A stretch of 64,000 nucleotides of DNA, from NCBI GenBank assembly GCA_021800805.1, contig JAJYYR010000002.1, forward strand, positions 151,038 through 215,037, written 5' to 3'. The position numbers were made by a program, and so were the translations under genes. The notes beneath the pieces are model-generated. The model was given only the letters and a program-made list of their open reading frames with translations, was not told where the DNA came from and did no database searches. Every line of letters begins with the position of its first letter. Positions within the stretch are counted from its first letter, which is position 1. Shown piece after piece: positions 45,655-54,451 of this stretch. This DNA comes from a bacterium. GTDB lineage: Bacteria > SZUA-79 > Acidulodesulfobacterales > Acidulodesulfobacteraceae.

Positions 45655-46266
45655 CTATTTTTTTCCTATCCATTTCACCACGTCGGTTGTAGATATAATA
45701 CCGACGAGTTTACCTTCTTTATCGACTACCGGCATTCTCTTTATTCTTTTTTCGTTAAATATTTCCGACGCTTTTTTTATGCTTGTATTTACTGTTACGG
45801 TTATAGCAGGGGAAGACATTATGTCTTTAATATTTTTGCCGTCTATAGTTCTATGTAAATTCGGGGTAGGTTCCCCGATAAGATGTCTTACCAAATCCTT
45901 AACCGTATGTTTTTTTGCGACCCCCGCCGAGGCTAAAATATCAGCATCGGAAACAAATCCGATAACTAAATTTTTATCGTTGACTACCGGCGCGCACGTT
46001 AATCCATTATTTGCAAGCAAATTCGTCACCGAATGTATATCGGAATCCCCCGATACGGAAATATATTTTTTAGACATCACCTCTCCCACCGTAAAGGAGT
46101 GAACCCTGTCCAATGCGTTGTTAAAGGCGTCTCTATATATCTTCATAAAGTCGCCTATCGATATATCTATAAAAGTTTTATGCTTTTCAAAGGCTTCCCT
46201 GATGTCTTCGTCGGTGATTTCGACGCAATTTTTATTCTTCTCTTGTTCGTTTTCCATAATAGTCAT
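45655..46266 (-). CDS. Tandem CBS-domain protein
   Basis: This 203-residue cytoplasmic protein has an N-terminal helical part (about 1-58) and two CBS domains (about 62-120 and 145-203), each with the closing pattern ViGfVSDaDil or lvGIISTTDVV. CBS pairs bind adenosine nucleotides or SAM and regulate partner proteins. It lies 67 bases before the HPP gene, its likely partner. A downstream ATG at 46257 (MENEQEK) is an alternative start. A CRP/FNR-like box precedes it. Confidence 0.85.
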   Translation of the reverse strand: MTIMENEQEKNKNCVEITDEDIREAFEKHKTFIDISIGDFMKIYRDAFNNALDRVHSFTVGEVMSKKYISVSGDSDIHSVTNLLANNGLTCAPVVNDKNLVIGFVSDADILASAGVAKKHTVKDLVRHLIGEPTPNLHRTIDGKNIKDIMSSPAITVTVNTSIKKASEIFNEKRIKRMPVVDKEGKLVGIISTTDVVKWIGKK

Positions 46267-46305
46267 AATTAAATTTGAATTTTTTATTAATTAAAATTTA
46301 CTTAA

Positions 46306-46348
46306 ATTATAACATAAGGCTGAGTAAAATTACGTGACTTTTATCACA
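46306..46348 (-). promoter_or_regulatory. CRP/FNR-family box and -10 upstream of the CBS-HPP genes
   Basis: On the minus strand TGTGATAAAAGTCACG (46333-46348) matches the CRP/HcpR-type half-sites TGTGA-N6-TCACA at nine of ten positions. A TATAAT (46306-46311) lies downstream. With a start near 46299 the box is centred near -41.5, the class II activator position, and no good -35 is seen, as expected for an activated promoter. Confidence 0.6.
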
Positions 46349-47458
46349 TTATAAATATTTATACTCCGACCGCTCAAGTATGATTCTTTTTCCCGAAATA
46401 TCCTCTAATTTTTTAGCCTTATACATCCTGACAGCTCCAAAACTACATATATCTTTACATAAGTTGCATCCGGTGCATAAAAAGGGCTCAAGCAGTATTT
46501 CTCCATCTTTTTCTTTATATGTTAAAGCTCCGGTCGGACATAATTCCCAGCAGTTGGAACAAAAAACGCAATTTTCATTTAATCTGGGCAGTTTTATGTT
46601 AAAAAGCGGTAAAAGTTCTACATTTTCTTTTAGAAAACGGTACATCTTTCCCTGTCTTTCTAAAAACAGCTTATTTATTTTTTTTCCGGCGCTGCCTCCG
46701 GAATCGATATACGCGGAATAAAGTTCAGATAACGGCAAATCCTCTATAGAAATATCTTCGATAATTTTTTTGGCATTGTTTTTAATTGCTTTAATCGAAT
46801 TTCTAAAAAAGTCCCTCCTGTCCAAATCTTTCGCTTCGTTATCGCTATTTCTTTTTTCGTTCCTGCTATGCTCGCCGATATTATTTTTTTCGAGATTAGA
46901 TAAATCAAAATCCTTTATATTAATTTCTATAAAAACATCGTTATCCTTAAAAAATTCTTTGATTTGTTTTATTATTTTTAATTTTTTATTATGAAAATAC
47001 CGGAGATTACAGGATTTGCAGTCTCCGGTAATAATCGATATTTTACGGCCCTTTTTTGCGGCGGATACTATATCTAAATCTTCGATTGCATATATACATT
47101 CTATCGTATTTACCGTCTTTTTATCTGCCTCGGTTTTTAAACACGCGTCCGTCTTCTTGCAGAAATAATAATAATTATCTTCGAACGACGATATAAGATT
47201 CTGTTCTTCCGAAATATTATTTTTAACATAAAAAACCGAGTTCGGACAGATATAAAGACAGGCATTGCAATTAGAACAGTTTTCCAAAATTTTTATGTCG
47301 CTGTCGGTTATTTTTATCGATAAATCCGGACATCTGTCTATACATTCATAACAGCCCGCCATAGGCGTTTTAAGCCTGACGCAGAAATCGGGATTTATGA
47401 AAATCCCGCGTCCGTCTCCGCTATTTAACAGTTTTTCAATCAAGCCCAGTATATTCAT
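46349..47458 (-). CDS. Polyferredoxin-like protein with four 4Fe-4S motifs
   Basis: This 369-residue protein has two ferredoxin motifs near the N-terminus (CYECIDRCPDLSI and CSNCNACLYICPNSV, about 38-76) and two near the C-terminus (CVFCSNCWELCPTGAL and CTGCNLCKDICSFGAV, about 295-345). A central region (about 95-215) with GDCKSCNLRYF could bind more metal. No signal peptide or membrane segment is seen. Its start overlaps the dusB end by 23 bases, in a mobB-dusB run. Electron transfer to a molybdoenzyme is plausible, but no specific family is recognised. Confidence 0.75.
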   Translation of the reverse strand: MNILGLIEKLLNSGDGRGIFINPDFCVRLKTPMAGCYECIDRCPDLSIKITDSDIKILENCSNCNACLYICPNSVFYVKNNISEEQNLISSFEDNYYYFCKKTDACLKTEADKKTVNTIECIYAIEDLDIVSAAKKGRKISIITGDCKSCNLRYFHNKKLKIIKQIKEFFKDNDVFIEINIKDFDLSNLEKNNIGEHSRNEKRNSDNEAKDLDRRDFFRNSIKAIKNNAKKIIEDISIEDLPLSELYSAYIDSGGSAGKKINKLFLERQGKMYRFLKENVELLPLFNIKLPRLNENCVFCSNCWELCPTGALTYKEKDGEILLEPFLCTGCNLCKDICSFGAVRMYKAKKLEDISGKRIILERSEYKYL

Positions 47459-48404
47459 CTTTACCTGTTCTTAATATGTTTAAAATATCCTTTATTTCTT
47501 TTTCGGTTTTTGCATTATTTACCATAACCCTTAAACTTTTTGAACCTTTAAAACCTTTTAAAAAGTTATAAAGATGCGGCTTCATAAGATTATAACCTCT
47601 TTCTTTGCCGTAGAACAAACTAGTTTCTTCCGTCAATTCATTCATTATATCTATTTTATGTTCAATGCTTAAAACAGGATTTAAAACATTTAAGTATTCG
47701 GCAAATATCCACGGTCTGCCGATAGCCCCTCTTGCAAACATAACGCCGTCGGCCCCGGTATAATTTTTTATATTAACTGCATCGTCAACCGAAAAAATAT
47801 CGCCGCTGGCATAAACCGGTATATTTATTTCTTCTTTGAGTTTTTTCGTCAAAGAATGGTCAGCCGCTCCGCCGAACATAAGCGACCGTGTCCTCGGATG
47901 AAAAAACACCGCGTCAACTCCCGACGATTCGGCAATTTTGCCTATCTGCAAAAAATTAACAGCTTCGGCATCGAACCCGCTTCTGATTTTTACCGTAAAA
48001 AAAAAGTCTTTTACCGCTTCTCTGACGGATCTTACTATTTCCGAAAATAGTTTCAAATCTTTTAATATTGCGCTGCCTGCGCCTGTTTTCACGACCTTTT
48101 TAACCGGGCAGCCCATATTAATATCTATAACTTTAAATCCATTATCTGCCGCTTTTTTAGCCGCTTGAGCCAGCATATCTCCGGTGCTTCCGAAAAGTTG
48201 AATCCCTGTTTTATCCGCATCGTTTCCTATTTCCAACAGTTCCAGCGTTCCTCTGTCGTTATGCAAAAAACCTACGGCGCTAATCATCTCGGTAAAACAA
48301 AATTCCGCCCCGTATTTCAAAGCTATTTTTCTGAACGGAAATCCGGTTATTCCAGCCATCGGAGCAAGAATACACTGCCCTAAATTAATATTATTCCCGT
48401 CCAT
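47436..48404 (-). CDS. dusB: tRNA-dihydrouridine synthase (DusB type)
   Basis: An FMN enzyme reducing uridines in tRNA D-loops with NADPH. In 322 residues it has LAPMAGITGFPFRKI near the start, the catalytic Cys in INMGCPVKKVVKTGAGSA (about 96-113), TVKIRSGF and FARGAIGRPW near 224-233. It overlaps mobB by 14 bases upstream and the polyferredoxin by 23 bases downstream, so all three are probably co-translated. Confidence 0.93.
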   Translation of the reverse strand: MDGNNINLGQCILAPMAGITGFPFRKIALKYGAEFCFTEMISAVGFLHNDRGTLELLEIGNDADKTGIQLFGSTGDMLAQAAKKAADNGFKVIDINMGCPVKKVVKTGAGSAILKDLKLFSEIVRSVREAVKDFFFTVKIRSGFDAEAVNFLQIGKIAESSGVDAVFFHPRTRSLMFGGAADHSLTKKLKEEINIPVYASGDIFSVDDAVNIKNYTGADGVMFARGAIGRPWIFAEYLNVLNPVLSIEHKIDIMNELTEETSLFYGKERGYNLMKPHLYNFLKGFKGSKSLRVMVNNAKTEKEIKDILNILRTGKDEYTGLD

Positions 48405-48924
48405 TTATAATATGTTTTTCTATAAAATCGGCTATTTTTTCGGAATCGTTTATATCTATTTGAGGGGTTTCCAAATCTTTTATGAACTCATCGGCACACA
48501 CGAGGATAAGATTGGGATCGCTTATAAATTTAGGCTTTAAGCCGCCCTCTATATCTTTTCTTAACAGCTCTATTTTTTTTATCTTAAGGTCTTTAAATCC
48601 TTCGACTATAACAATATCGGAACCGTTAAAATATTTAGATATTACGGCAGCTATTTCCGCATCGAAAGACGAATCGACGTCGCTGAAAAACGCCGTTTTA
48701 TCTTTAGAAATCAGCATAGTCGAAAATGCTCCGGCATTTTTATGCCGCCATGAGTCCTTTCCGGGAATATCCGCTTCGAAATCATGGTCGGTATGCTTAA
48801 CGGAAGAAACCTTATAGCCTCTATCCGAGAGTATTTTTATAATCTTTACTATTAAAGTAGTCTTGCCGGTGCCGGACTTGGCTATAAAAGAAACGGCTCC
48901 GGGCATTTTGTTGCTTTTAGTCAT
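48391..48924 (-). CDS. mobB: Molybdopterin-guanine dinucleotide biosynthesis protein MobB
   Basis: MobB is a GTP-binding adaptor for MGD attachment. The P-loop is in FIAKSGTGKTTLIVKII, followed by VSSVKHTDHDFEADIPGKDS with the family His/Asp, and IVIVEGFKD. The start at the ATG 48922-48924 (MTKSNKMPG) gives 177 residues; a longer frame to 48993 begins with a hydrophobic stretch unlike the family and is less likely. It shares an intergenic region with the divergent H+-ATPase gene. Confidence 0.9.
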   Translation of the reverse strand: MTKSNKMPGAVSFIAKSGTGKTTLIVKIIKILSDRGYKVSSVKHTDHDFEADIPGKDSWRHKNAGAFSTMLISKDKTAFFSDVDSSFDAEIAAVISKYFNGSDIVIVEGFKDLKIKKIELLRKDIEGGLKPKFISDPNLILVCADEFIKDLETPQIDINDSEKIADFIEKHIINGRE

Positions 48925-48955
48925 AATATTTAATATAAAATTTTTACGATATACA

Positions 48956-48971
48956 TTATAATTAATTATAA
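48956..48971. promoter_or_regulatory. Palindromic overlapping -10 elements, mobB / H+-ATPase
   Basis: The perfect 16-bp palindrome TTATAATTAATTATAA puts a TATAAT on each strand in the 68-base gap between the divergent genes. Only a weak TTTACG (plus strand, 48943-48948, 18 bases before TATAAC) is seen as -35. Confidence 0.4.
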
Positions 48972-48992
48972 CAAAATTTAAAATAAATCCCA

Positions 48993-51314
48993 ATGAACAT
49001 TCACGGATTATCGTCTATCGAGGCGGAAAAATTAATTAAGCAATACGGTTTAAACACCATAAAAGAACAAAAAAGACACCCTTTCATTATTTTTTTATCT
49101 AAATTCTGGAATCCGGTTTCGTGGATGCTCGAATTTACGTTTATTATTGAATTAATTCTTAGAAAAAACATAGAAGCATATATCATTATAGGATTAATTT
49201 TCTTTAATGCCGCAATATCTTTTAAACAAGAAAATAAAGCGGAAAAAGCTCTTGAGTTACTAAAAAAACAGCTTAAAATTATTACCAGAGTTCTCAGGGA
49301 CGACAAATGGATTAAACTGCCTGCCGAAGAATTAGTTCCCGGAGATATAATTCATATAAGGATGGGCGATTTAGTCCCCGCAGATACCGAAATTATTTCC
49401 GGAAGCGTATTAGTGGATCAGTCTGCTTTAACGGGGGAATCCCAGCCTGTTGACAGGAGTGAAGGCAGCTCGGTATATTCCGGTTCGGTAATAAAACGAG
49501 GCGAGGCTACTTGTAAGGTTACGGCAACCGGGACGGCAAGTTATTTCGGAAAAACCGCAGAATTAATAAAATCGGCAAAAATTAAGGGACATCTCGAGGA
49601 ATTAATTCTCAAAATAGTCCGCTATTTCATTATGATAGACGGTATCCTCGTTGCTTTAATACTTGCATATGCTTTAATAAACAAAATGAATTTTGCCGAA
49701 ATGCTGCCGTTCGCATTAATTCTTTTAGTGGCTTCGATACCCGTGGCGCTTCCGGTTACGTTTACGCTTGCTACGGCATTGGCTTCGATGCGGCTTGCGA
49801 ATAGAGGCATTCTCGTTACTCATCTTTCCGCTATAGAAGATATTGCTTCTATGGAAGAATTATGTTCGGATAAAACGGGAACGTTAACCGAAAATATCCT
49901 TGCGCTTACGGCTTTTAAATCATTTAAACCGTTCGGCGTAGAGGAATTATTTGCATATGCGACTGCGGCTTCGGACGAATCCACGCAGGACCCAATAGAT
50001 ATGTCTATAATTTCATATGTTAAATCTAATAAAATAAATCTGCCGGAAATAGGAAAAGTAATAAGATTTATACCGTTTGACCCTCAAACAAAAAGAGCGG
50101 AAGCGATAATCGAAAAATTCGAAGGAAACGAAAAATTACAAATTGGCGTAATTAAAGGCTCTCCTATAGTAGTATCTCAAAATTTGGATGAAACTGATGC
50201 CGAAAAGGTTTCTAAAGAATCGGAAAAGTTTGAAGCTACAGGCTATAGAGTTATTGCCGTAATGATAGAAGACAAAAAAACCGGAAAATTTATTCCCGTA
50301 GGTATTTTAGGGCTATCCGACCCGCCGAGGAAAGATTCCAAAAAATTACTCGACGAACTTAAAAATTTAGGTATAAGGGTGAGAATGGTAACCGGAGATA
50401 CGGAACTCACGGCAAAAACCATGGCGGGTTTAATCGGACTCGGGGAAACCGTATGCACCCGTGAAAATTTTAAAAATCCTGCGGGATGCGACGTTTTCGC
50501 GGGGGTCTTTCCCGAAGACAAGTTTCATCTCGTGCAGGGACTCCAAAAACTAAAAAAAATTACCGGCATGACGGGCGACGGGGTAAACGACGCCCCAGCG
50601 CTTAAGCAGGCGGAAGTCGGAATAGCGGTAGCCAACGCTACCGATGTTGCAAAAGCTGCCGCAAGCTTAATCTTAACCGAACCGGGATTGTCGAATATAG
50701 TAGATGCCGTAAAATACGGCAGAATAGTTTATAGAAGAATGCTCACATATACGCTAAACAAGATTTCTAAAACTTTTCAAGTAGCCCTGTTCCTGAGCTT
50801 GGGTTTAATTTTTTTCGGCAAATTCGTTACCACTCCTAAATTAATTCTTATATTAATTTTTGCAAACGATTTCGTTACTATGTCTATTGCAAAAGACAAT
50901 GCCGTATATTCGAATAAACCCGATAAATGGAATATCAAGCTTATAGTTTCTGCCTCTCTTTTAATTGCCGGAGCTTGGCTTATCTATTCTTTCGTCGTAT
51001 ATTGCATAGGCTATTACGTTATTAACTTAACTTTGCCGCAGGTTCAGACCCTTGCGTTTCTGTCTTTGGTATTCAGCGCGCAGGCTACCGTATATTTGGT
51101 AAGGGAGCAAAGACATTTTTATAAATCTAAGCCGGGCAATTATTTAATGCTTGCAAGCGCTTTGGATTTAATAATAATTATCTTAATGGCATATTTTGGG
51201 ATACTGATGCAAAAAATTCCTTTTGCGGACATAGCGGTTCTGTTTGTCGCTACTTTTATTTATATGATACTGCTGGATTTTATAAAAGCGCCCGTAATGA
51301 AAAAGTTAGCGTAA
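48993..51314 (+). CDS. Plasma-membrane-type H+-exporting P-type ATPase (P3A)
   Basis: A 773-residue proton pump of the plant/fungal/archaeal P3A type. Motifs are DQSALTGES (142-150), phosphorylated D293 in CSDKTGTLTEN, the M4 motif ASIPVALPVTFTLA (247-260) and TGDGVNDAPALKQAEVGIAV. The M6 segment IFANDFVTMSIAKD retains the Asp equivalent to the proton-binding residue of plant AHA2. About ten transmembrane helices are present. Such pumps are scattered in bacteria and archaea and would help pH homeostasis in acid. It is monocistronic and divergent from mobB. Confidence 0.92.
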   Translation: MNIHGLSSIEAEKLIKQYGLNTIKEQKRHPFIIFLSKFWNPVSWMLEFTFIIELILRKNIEAYIIIGLIFFNAAISFKQENKAEKALELLKKQLKIITRVLRDDKWIKLPAEELVPGDIIHIRMGDLVPADTEIISGSVLVDQSALTGESQPVDRSEGSSVYSGSVIKRGEATCKVTATGTASYFGKTAELIKSAKIKGHLEELILKIVRYFIMIDGILVALILAYALINKMNFAEMLPFALILLVASIPVALPVTFTLATALASMRLANRGILVTHLSAIEDIASMEELCSDKTGTLTENILALTAFKSFKPFGVEELFAYATAASDESTQDPIDMSIISYVKSNKINLPEIGKVIRFIPFDPQTKRAEAIIEKFEGNEKLQIGVIKGSPIVVSQNLDETDAEKVSKESEKFEATGYRVIAVMIEDKKTGKFIPVGILGLSDPPRKDSKKLLDELKNLGIRVRMVTGDTELTAKTMAGLIGLGETVCTRENFKNPAGCDVFAGVFPEDKFHLVQGLQKLKKITGMTGDGVNDAPALKQAEVGIAVANATDVAKAAASLILTEPGLSNIVDAVKYGRIVYRRMLTYTLNKISKTFQVALFLSLGLIFFGKFVTTPKLILILIFANDFVTMSIAKDNAVYSNKPDKWNIKLIVSASLLIAGAWLIYSFVVYCIGYYVINLTLPQVQTLAFLSLVFSAQATVYLVREQRHFYKSKPGNYLMLASALDLIIIILMAYFGILMQKIPFADIAVLFVATFIYMILLDFIKAPVMKKLA

Positions 51315-51322
51315 AAAAGATT

Positions 51323-51529
51323 TTAAAATTTTAAAGTTAAAGCGTAATTCAAATATTTTATGAATTCTTCTTTTGTAGGAGGGGTTTTAACTCCCGTGTT
51401 AAAAATTTTCCTCTTCTTTTCATACCATTTGCCGAAATTTTCTTCCGAAATATCTTTTACCTCTATTAATAATCCTTCCAATATAATATTCAAATTTTTT
51501 TCGGATGCGTTTTGTTCGTCGATATTCAT
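51323..51529 (-). CDS. Small hypothetical protein
   Basis: The 68-residue sequence is charged, helical and without cysteines or membrane segment. No family is recognised. It is 33 bases downstream of the FAD oxidoreductase gene on the same strand, but an AT-rich stretch without ribosome-binding site precedes the ATG. It converges with the H+-ATPase gene. It may be real, being followed by no other use of the space. Confidence 0.45.
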   Translation of the reverse strand: MNIDEQNASEKNLNIILEGLLIEVKDISEENFGKWYEKKRKIFNTGVKTPPTKEEFIKYLNYALTLKF

Positions 51530-51562
51530 ATGTATATTTTATTTTATTTTATTTTAAAATTT

Positions 51563-52888
51563 TTACCTCCAGTTCGTCCTCGAAAACTCCGGAAGATCCT
51601 CAAAATCTCCTCTTACGGCATATCCCTCGTTTATGTTGTATATCTCAAATTCGCTGTCGATAACAAAAGAATATATATTTCCGTTTAAAAATTCGTCTTT
51701 ATATTTATAGCATTTTAAACCCTGTCTTATAATAGCCGACAATATACCGCTGCCTGCAATATCGCCGAGAAGAATCGCTCCTACGAGAACTTCGCCGTCG
51801 AACACAAGTTTTCTGTAAATATTTTCGTCTTGAAAAATAAAAACCTTTTGAGACTCGTTTGATGGATTCGTCAAACCTATAGTTACTATAGGCAGCCCGT
51901 AAATTTCAACGGAATTTAAACCCATTCCGCCGGGATATTCCCTGTAAACGCCTGCCATATTAGTCCCTGCGACCCGCCCTTCTTCGCATGCCATAGGCAC
52001 TATCGCAATAATATTCGGGCGCTTATTTATAACGTCGTAAACTACGACGGCGTCCCCTCCGGCATACACGTCTTTGACGCTCGTCATCATAGTTTTATCG
52101 ACTATAATACCCCTGTCTATTTTTATTCCGCTTCCTTCGAGAAACCCGACGTTAGGTCTTACGCCCACGCCGACGACGACTATGTCGGCGGGAAGCAATT
52201 TCCCGCTTTTTAATATCACGCTCGTCGGATTGCCGGCTTCGTCTAAGTTAATTTTCGTGACGGTTTCGCCGGTAGCCGTGTCTATGCCGTTTTCGTTTAG
52301 TTTTTTGGAAGTTATATTTCCGGATATTTCGTCAAGGGCAAGACCCAAAACACGAGGTAGTAATTCTACTATCGTAACGTGAAGACCTAATGCTCTCAAT
52401 CCTTCGGAAGCCTTTAGTCCTATGAGTCCGCCGCCTACGACTATGCCTTCTTTGTTTTTTGCAAGTTTAGCGGCTTTTTCCATCTTTTTGGCATCGTCAA
52501 ATTTAGTAAAAGTCCCCATCATAGGCGAGTCTGGATTAAATCCTTCGGTAGGAGGCACAAACGGCGTTCCGCCCGGACCGATAAAAAGCTTGTCGTAATC
52601 CAATTTAGTCTCGTCTTCGAGAACGACTTGCTTTGAGACGGTATCTACCGAGACGGCTTTTTTTCCAAGAATAACTTTAAAATTATTCTTTTCATAGTAA
52701 TCGTCTTCTTTATACCATATGGTTTCATCGGTAGTTTTTCCTTCGAGGTAATATGATATTAAAGGTCTTGCATAAGCCCTGTAATTTTCATCGGATACAA
52801 TAACGACGTCTCCCGACTTGTCGAATCGTCTTATCGCGTCTGCGCAGGACAAACCCGCATATGAATTTCCTATAATAACGTACTTCAT
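51563..52888 (-). CDS. FAD-dependent NAD(P) oxidoreductase
   Basis: This pyridine nucleotide-disulfide oxidoreductase-fold protein has 441 residues. The FAD motif is near the N-terminus (GNSYAGLSCADAIRRF, 7-22). The NAD(P) motif GGGLIGLKASEGLRALG is near 150-166, and a second FAD contact lies in TSVKDVYAGGDAV near 270. There is no redox-active CxxC, so it resembles NirB N-terminal/rubredoxin-reductase/FNOR proteins. With the ferredoxin gene 17 bases upstream it recalls the CooF-FNOR pair found with CO dehydrogenases, and would connect ferredoxin to NAD(P)H. Confidence 0.85.
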   Translation of the reverse strand: MKYVIIGNSYAGLSCADAIRRFDKSGDVVIVSDENYRAYARPLISYYLEGKTTDETIWYKEDDYYEKNNFKVILGKKAVSVDTVSKQVVLEDETKLDYDKLFIGPGGTPFVPPTEGFNPDSPMMGTFTKFDDAKKMEKAAKLAKNKEGIVVGGGLIGLKASEGLRALGLHVTIVELLPRVLGLALDEISGNITSKKLNENGIDTATGETVTKINLDEAGNPTSVILKSGKLLPADIVVVGVGVRPNVGFLEGSGIKIDRGIIVDKTMMTSVKDVYAGGDAVVVYDVINKRPNIIAIVPMACEEGRVAGTNMAGVYREYPGGMGLNSVEIYGLPIVTIGLTNPSNESQKVFIFQDENIYRKLVFDGEVLVGAILLGDIAGSGILSAIIRQGLKCYKYKDEFLNGNIYSFVIDSEFEIYNINEGYAVRGDFEDLPEFSRTNWR

Positions 52889-52905
52889 AATCTAATCCCC
52901 TTTTT

Positions 52906-53460
52906 TTACCGCTTAGTAACGGATTTTATATATGGACCGTAAATTTTTTTTGCAACCATAAGCCTTCTTTCATATGAGTAGTTCTTAATTCCTATTCTTT
53001 TCAGCGCCCCTTTTTTGCAAGCTTCTACGCATTTGGGGGTATCTTCGTCTATACAGCCGTCGCACTTAGACGCAAAATGGTCTTTGCCAATTCTTTCGAT
53101 GGCGCCGAATGGGCAGGACATAACGCACATCCAGCATCCTACGCATTTTTTATAATTTGTTACCGTCCAGCCGGATTCTAGGTCTTTATATCTTGCGCCG
53201 GGCATACACGCATCGACGCATGGAGCTTCTTCGCAGTTATGGCATATTACCGGAAAAAACTTGCCGGCTTTTTCCTTTATATTAATTCTTGCGCCGGTAT
53301 ATTTTGAACCGTATTTTCTGCCCATATGGATTTCGCATGCCTTAATACATGCGGCAAATCCTTCGCTTTTGCATCCATCGCACTTAGAAGGATAAAGCAT
53401 TATTTCTATCTGATTTTTCTTTAAGTCTTCTTTTAAATTAGTAAGTTTATTTTTATCCAT
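52906..53460 (-). CDS. Four-cluster ferredoxin-type subunit (CooF/HycB-like)
   Basis: The 184-residue soluble protein has cysteine groups typical of four 4Fe-4S clusters: KCDGCKSEGFAACIKAC, CHNCEEAPCVDAC, CVGCWMCVMSCPFGA and KCDGCIDEDTPKCVEACKKGA. It is of the DmsB/HycB/CooF class that shuttles electrons between redox enzymes. It sits between mobA-like and the FAD oxidoreductase. It is distinct in sequence from the second ferredoxin at 57470. Confidence 0.88.
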   Translation of the reverse strand: MDKNKLTNLKEDLKKNQIEIMLYPSKCDGCKSEGFAACIKACEIHMGRKYGSKYTGARINIKEKAGKFFPVICHNCEEAPCVDACMPGARYKDLESGWTVTNYKKCVGCWMCVMSCPFGAIERIGKDHFASKCDGCIDEDTPKCVEACKKGALKRIGIKNYSYERRLMVAKKIYGPYIKSVTKR

Positions 53461-53477
53461 AACAACCTCTTGTTTAT

Positions 53478-54449
53478 TTATTGTTTTATTCGCAGCGTTT
53501 CGAAAGGATCCGGTAAAAGATTTAAGATTTTATCCCCCATAAAATTTAATCGATTATTGCGATACATTATGCCGTCTTTTTTAAAATATTCAAAAGATTT
53601 TTTAAGGTATATAAAATTTCCTGTTTTAGCATAAACCCACCACCAATATAATCCATTTGCAAGTATGCCGTAAGGTTTACCCGACGGATTTTTTAAATCG
53701 AAAAATCTATTCGCCTTTCTTATTTTAACACTTTTTGACCTGCCTTCATCGGATATTTTTTTATTGCGGCCGTATCTCTCTAAATCTTTTTTTGAATTTA
53801 TGTTTATAAAGAATTCCGCCCTTAAATCAGTGTTATTTTTTATCATATCAAAAATATTATAATAATAAACCGAGGATAAAAGCCGTGAAATATTTACCGA
53901 ATCCGTAAATAAAAAATGCTCTTTCAAATTTAAGGCATAATTATTAAGAATCTCTAAAATAAACCCGGTCTCTTTTATTTTATAGCATGCCAATAGTGGT
54001 TCTACGGTAGAATCAGGCCATAGGGGAACGACGGCGTTAACTTTTTCCAATTCCAGCTTTTTTATCAGTTCCCTTGCCGCGTCAAAATTAAAAAAAGGCG
54101 CGTCGCACTCCATAACTATCGCCGATTTTCCTTTTAATATTTTGAGAGAGCTGTAAATTCCCTTTAACGGTCCCTTGAAGCCGCAATTTTTATCATCTGC
54201 AATTATCTGCGGCATCAATCTTCTTTTGCCTGCTTTTTCTCTTTTTTTAATAATGTTTTCGACATAGTCTAAGTAGTTTTTTATCTTCTCCTCTTCCCTA
54301 ACGCAGATTACGATATCGCCGCTTATTTCCATTGCGGCATTCAACGCCCTTTCTATAAAGGATTTTCCTTGGAAATTAAAAAAAGATTTATCCTCTCCAA
54401 ATCTCTTAGACTCCCCGCCTGCAAGTATAATACTGCTTATCGTATTCAT
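53478..54449 (-). CDS. mobA: MobA-like molybdenum cofactor guanylyltransferase with C-terminal extension
   Basis: MobA attaches GMP to molybdopterin. The nucleotidyltransferase signature LAGGESKRFGEDKSF is at about 9-23, and a CDAPFF (about 114-119) metal-site motif follows. The canonical domain ends near residue 205. A further ~115 residues (KSVKIRKANRFFDL to the end), including an aromatic GLYWWWVYAKTG segment, match nothing recognised and make the protein 323 residues against the usual ~200. The start is 2 bases from the PTPS-like stop. Confidence 0.8.
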   Translation of the reverse strand: MNTISSIILAGGESKRFGEDKSFFNFQGKSFIERALNAAMEISGDIVICVREEEKIKNYLDYVENIIKKREKAGKRRLMPQIIADDKNCGFKGPLKGIYSSLKILKGKSAIVMECDAPFFNFDAARELIKKLELEKVNAVVPLWPDSTVEPLLACYKIKETGFILEILNNYALNLKEHFLFTDSVNISRLLSSVYYYNIFDMIKNNTDLRAEFFININSKKDLERYGRNKKISDEGRSKSVKIRKANRFFDLKNPSGKPYGILANGLYWWWVYAKTGNFIYLKKSFEYFKKDGIMYRNNRLNFMGDKILNLLPDPFETLRIKQ

Positions 54450-54451
54450 TA

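Noticed and set aside
48925..48993. Longer mobB start
   Set aside because: The extra residues are hydrophobic and unlike the family and would run to the divergent ATPase start codon.
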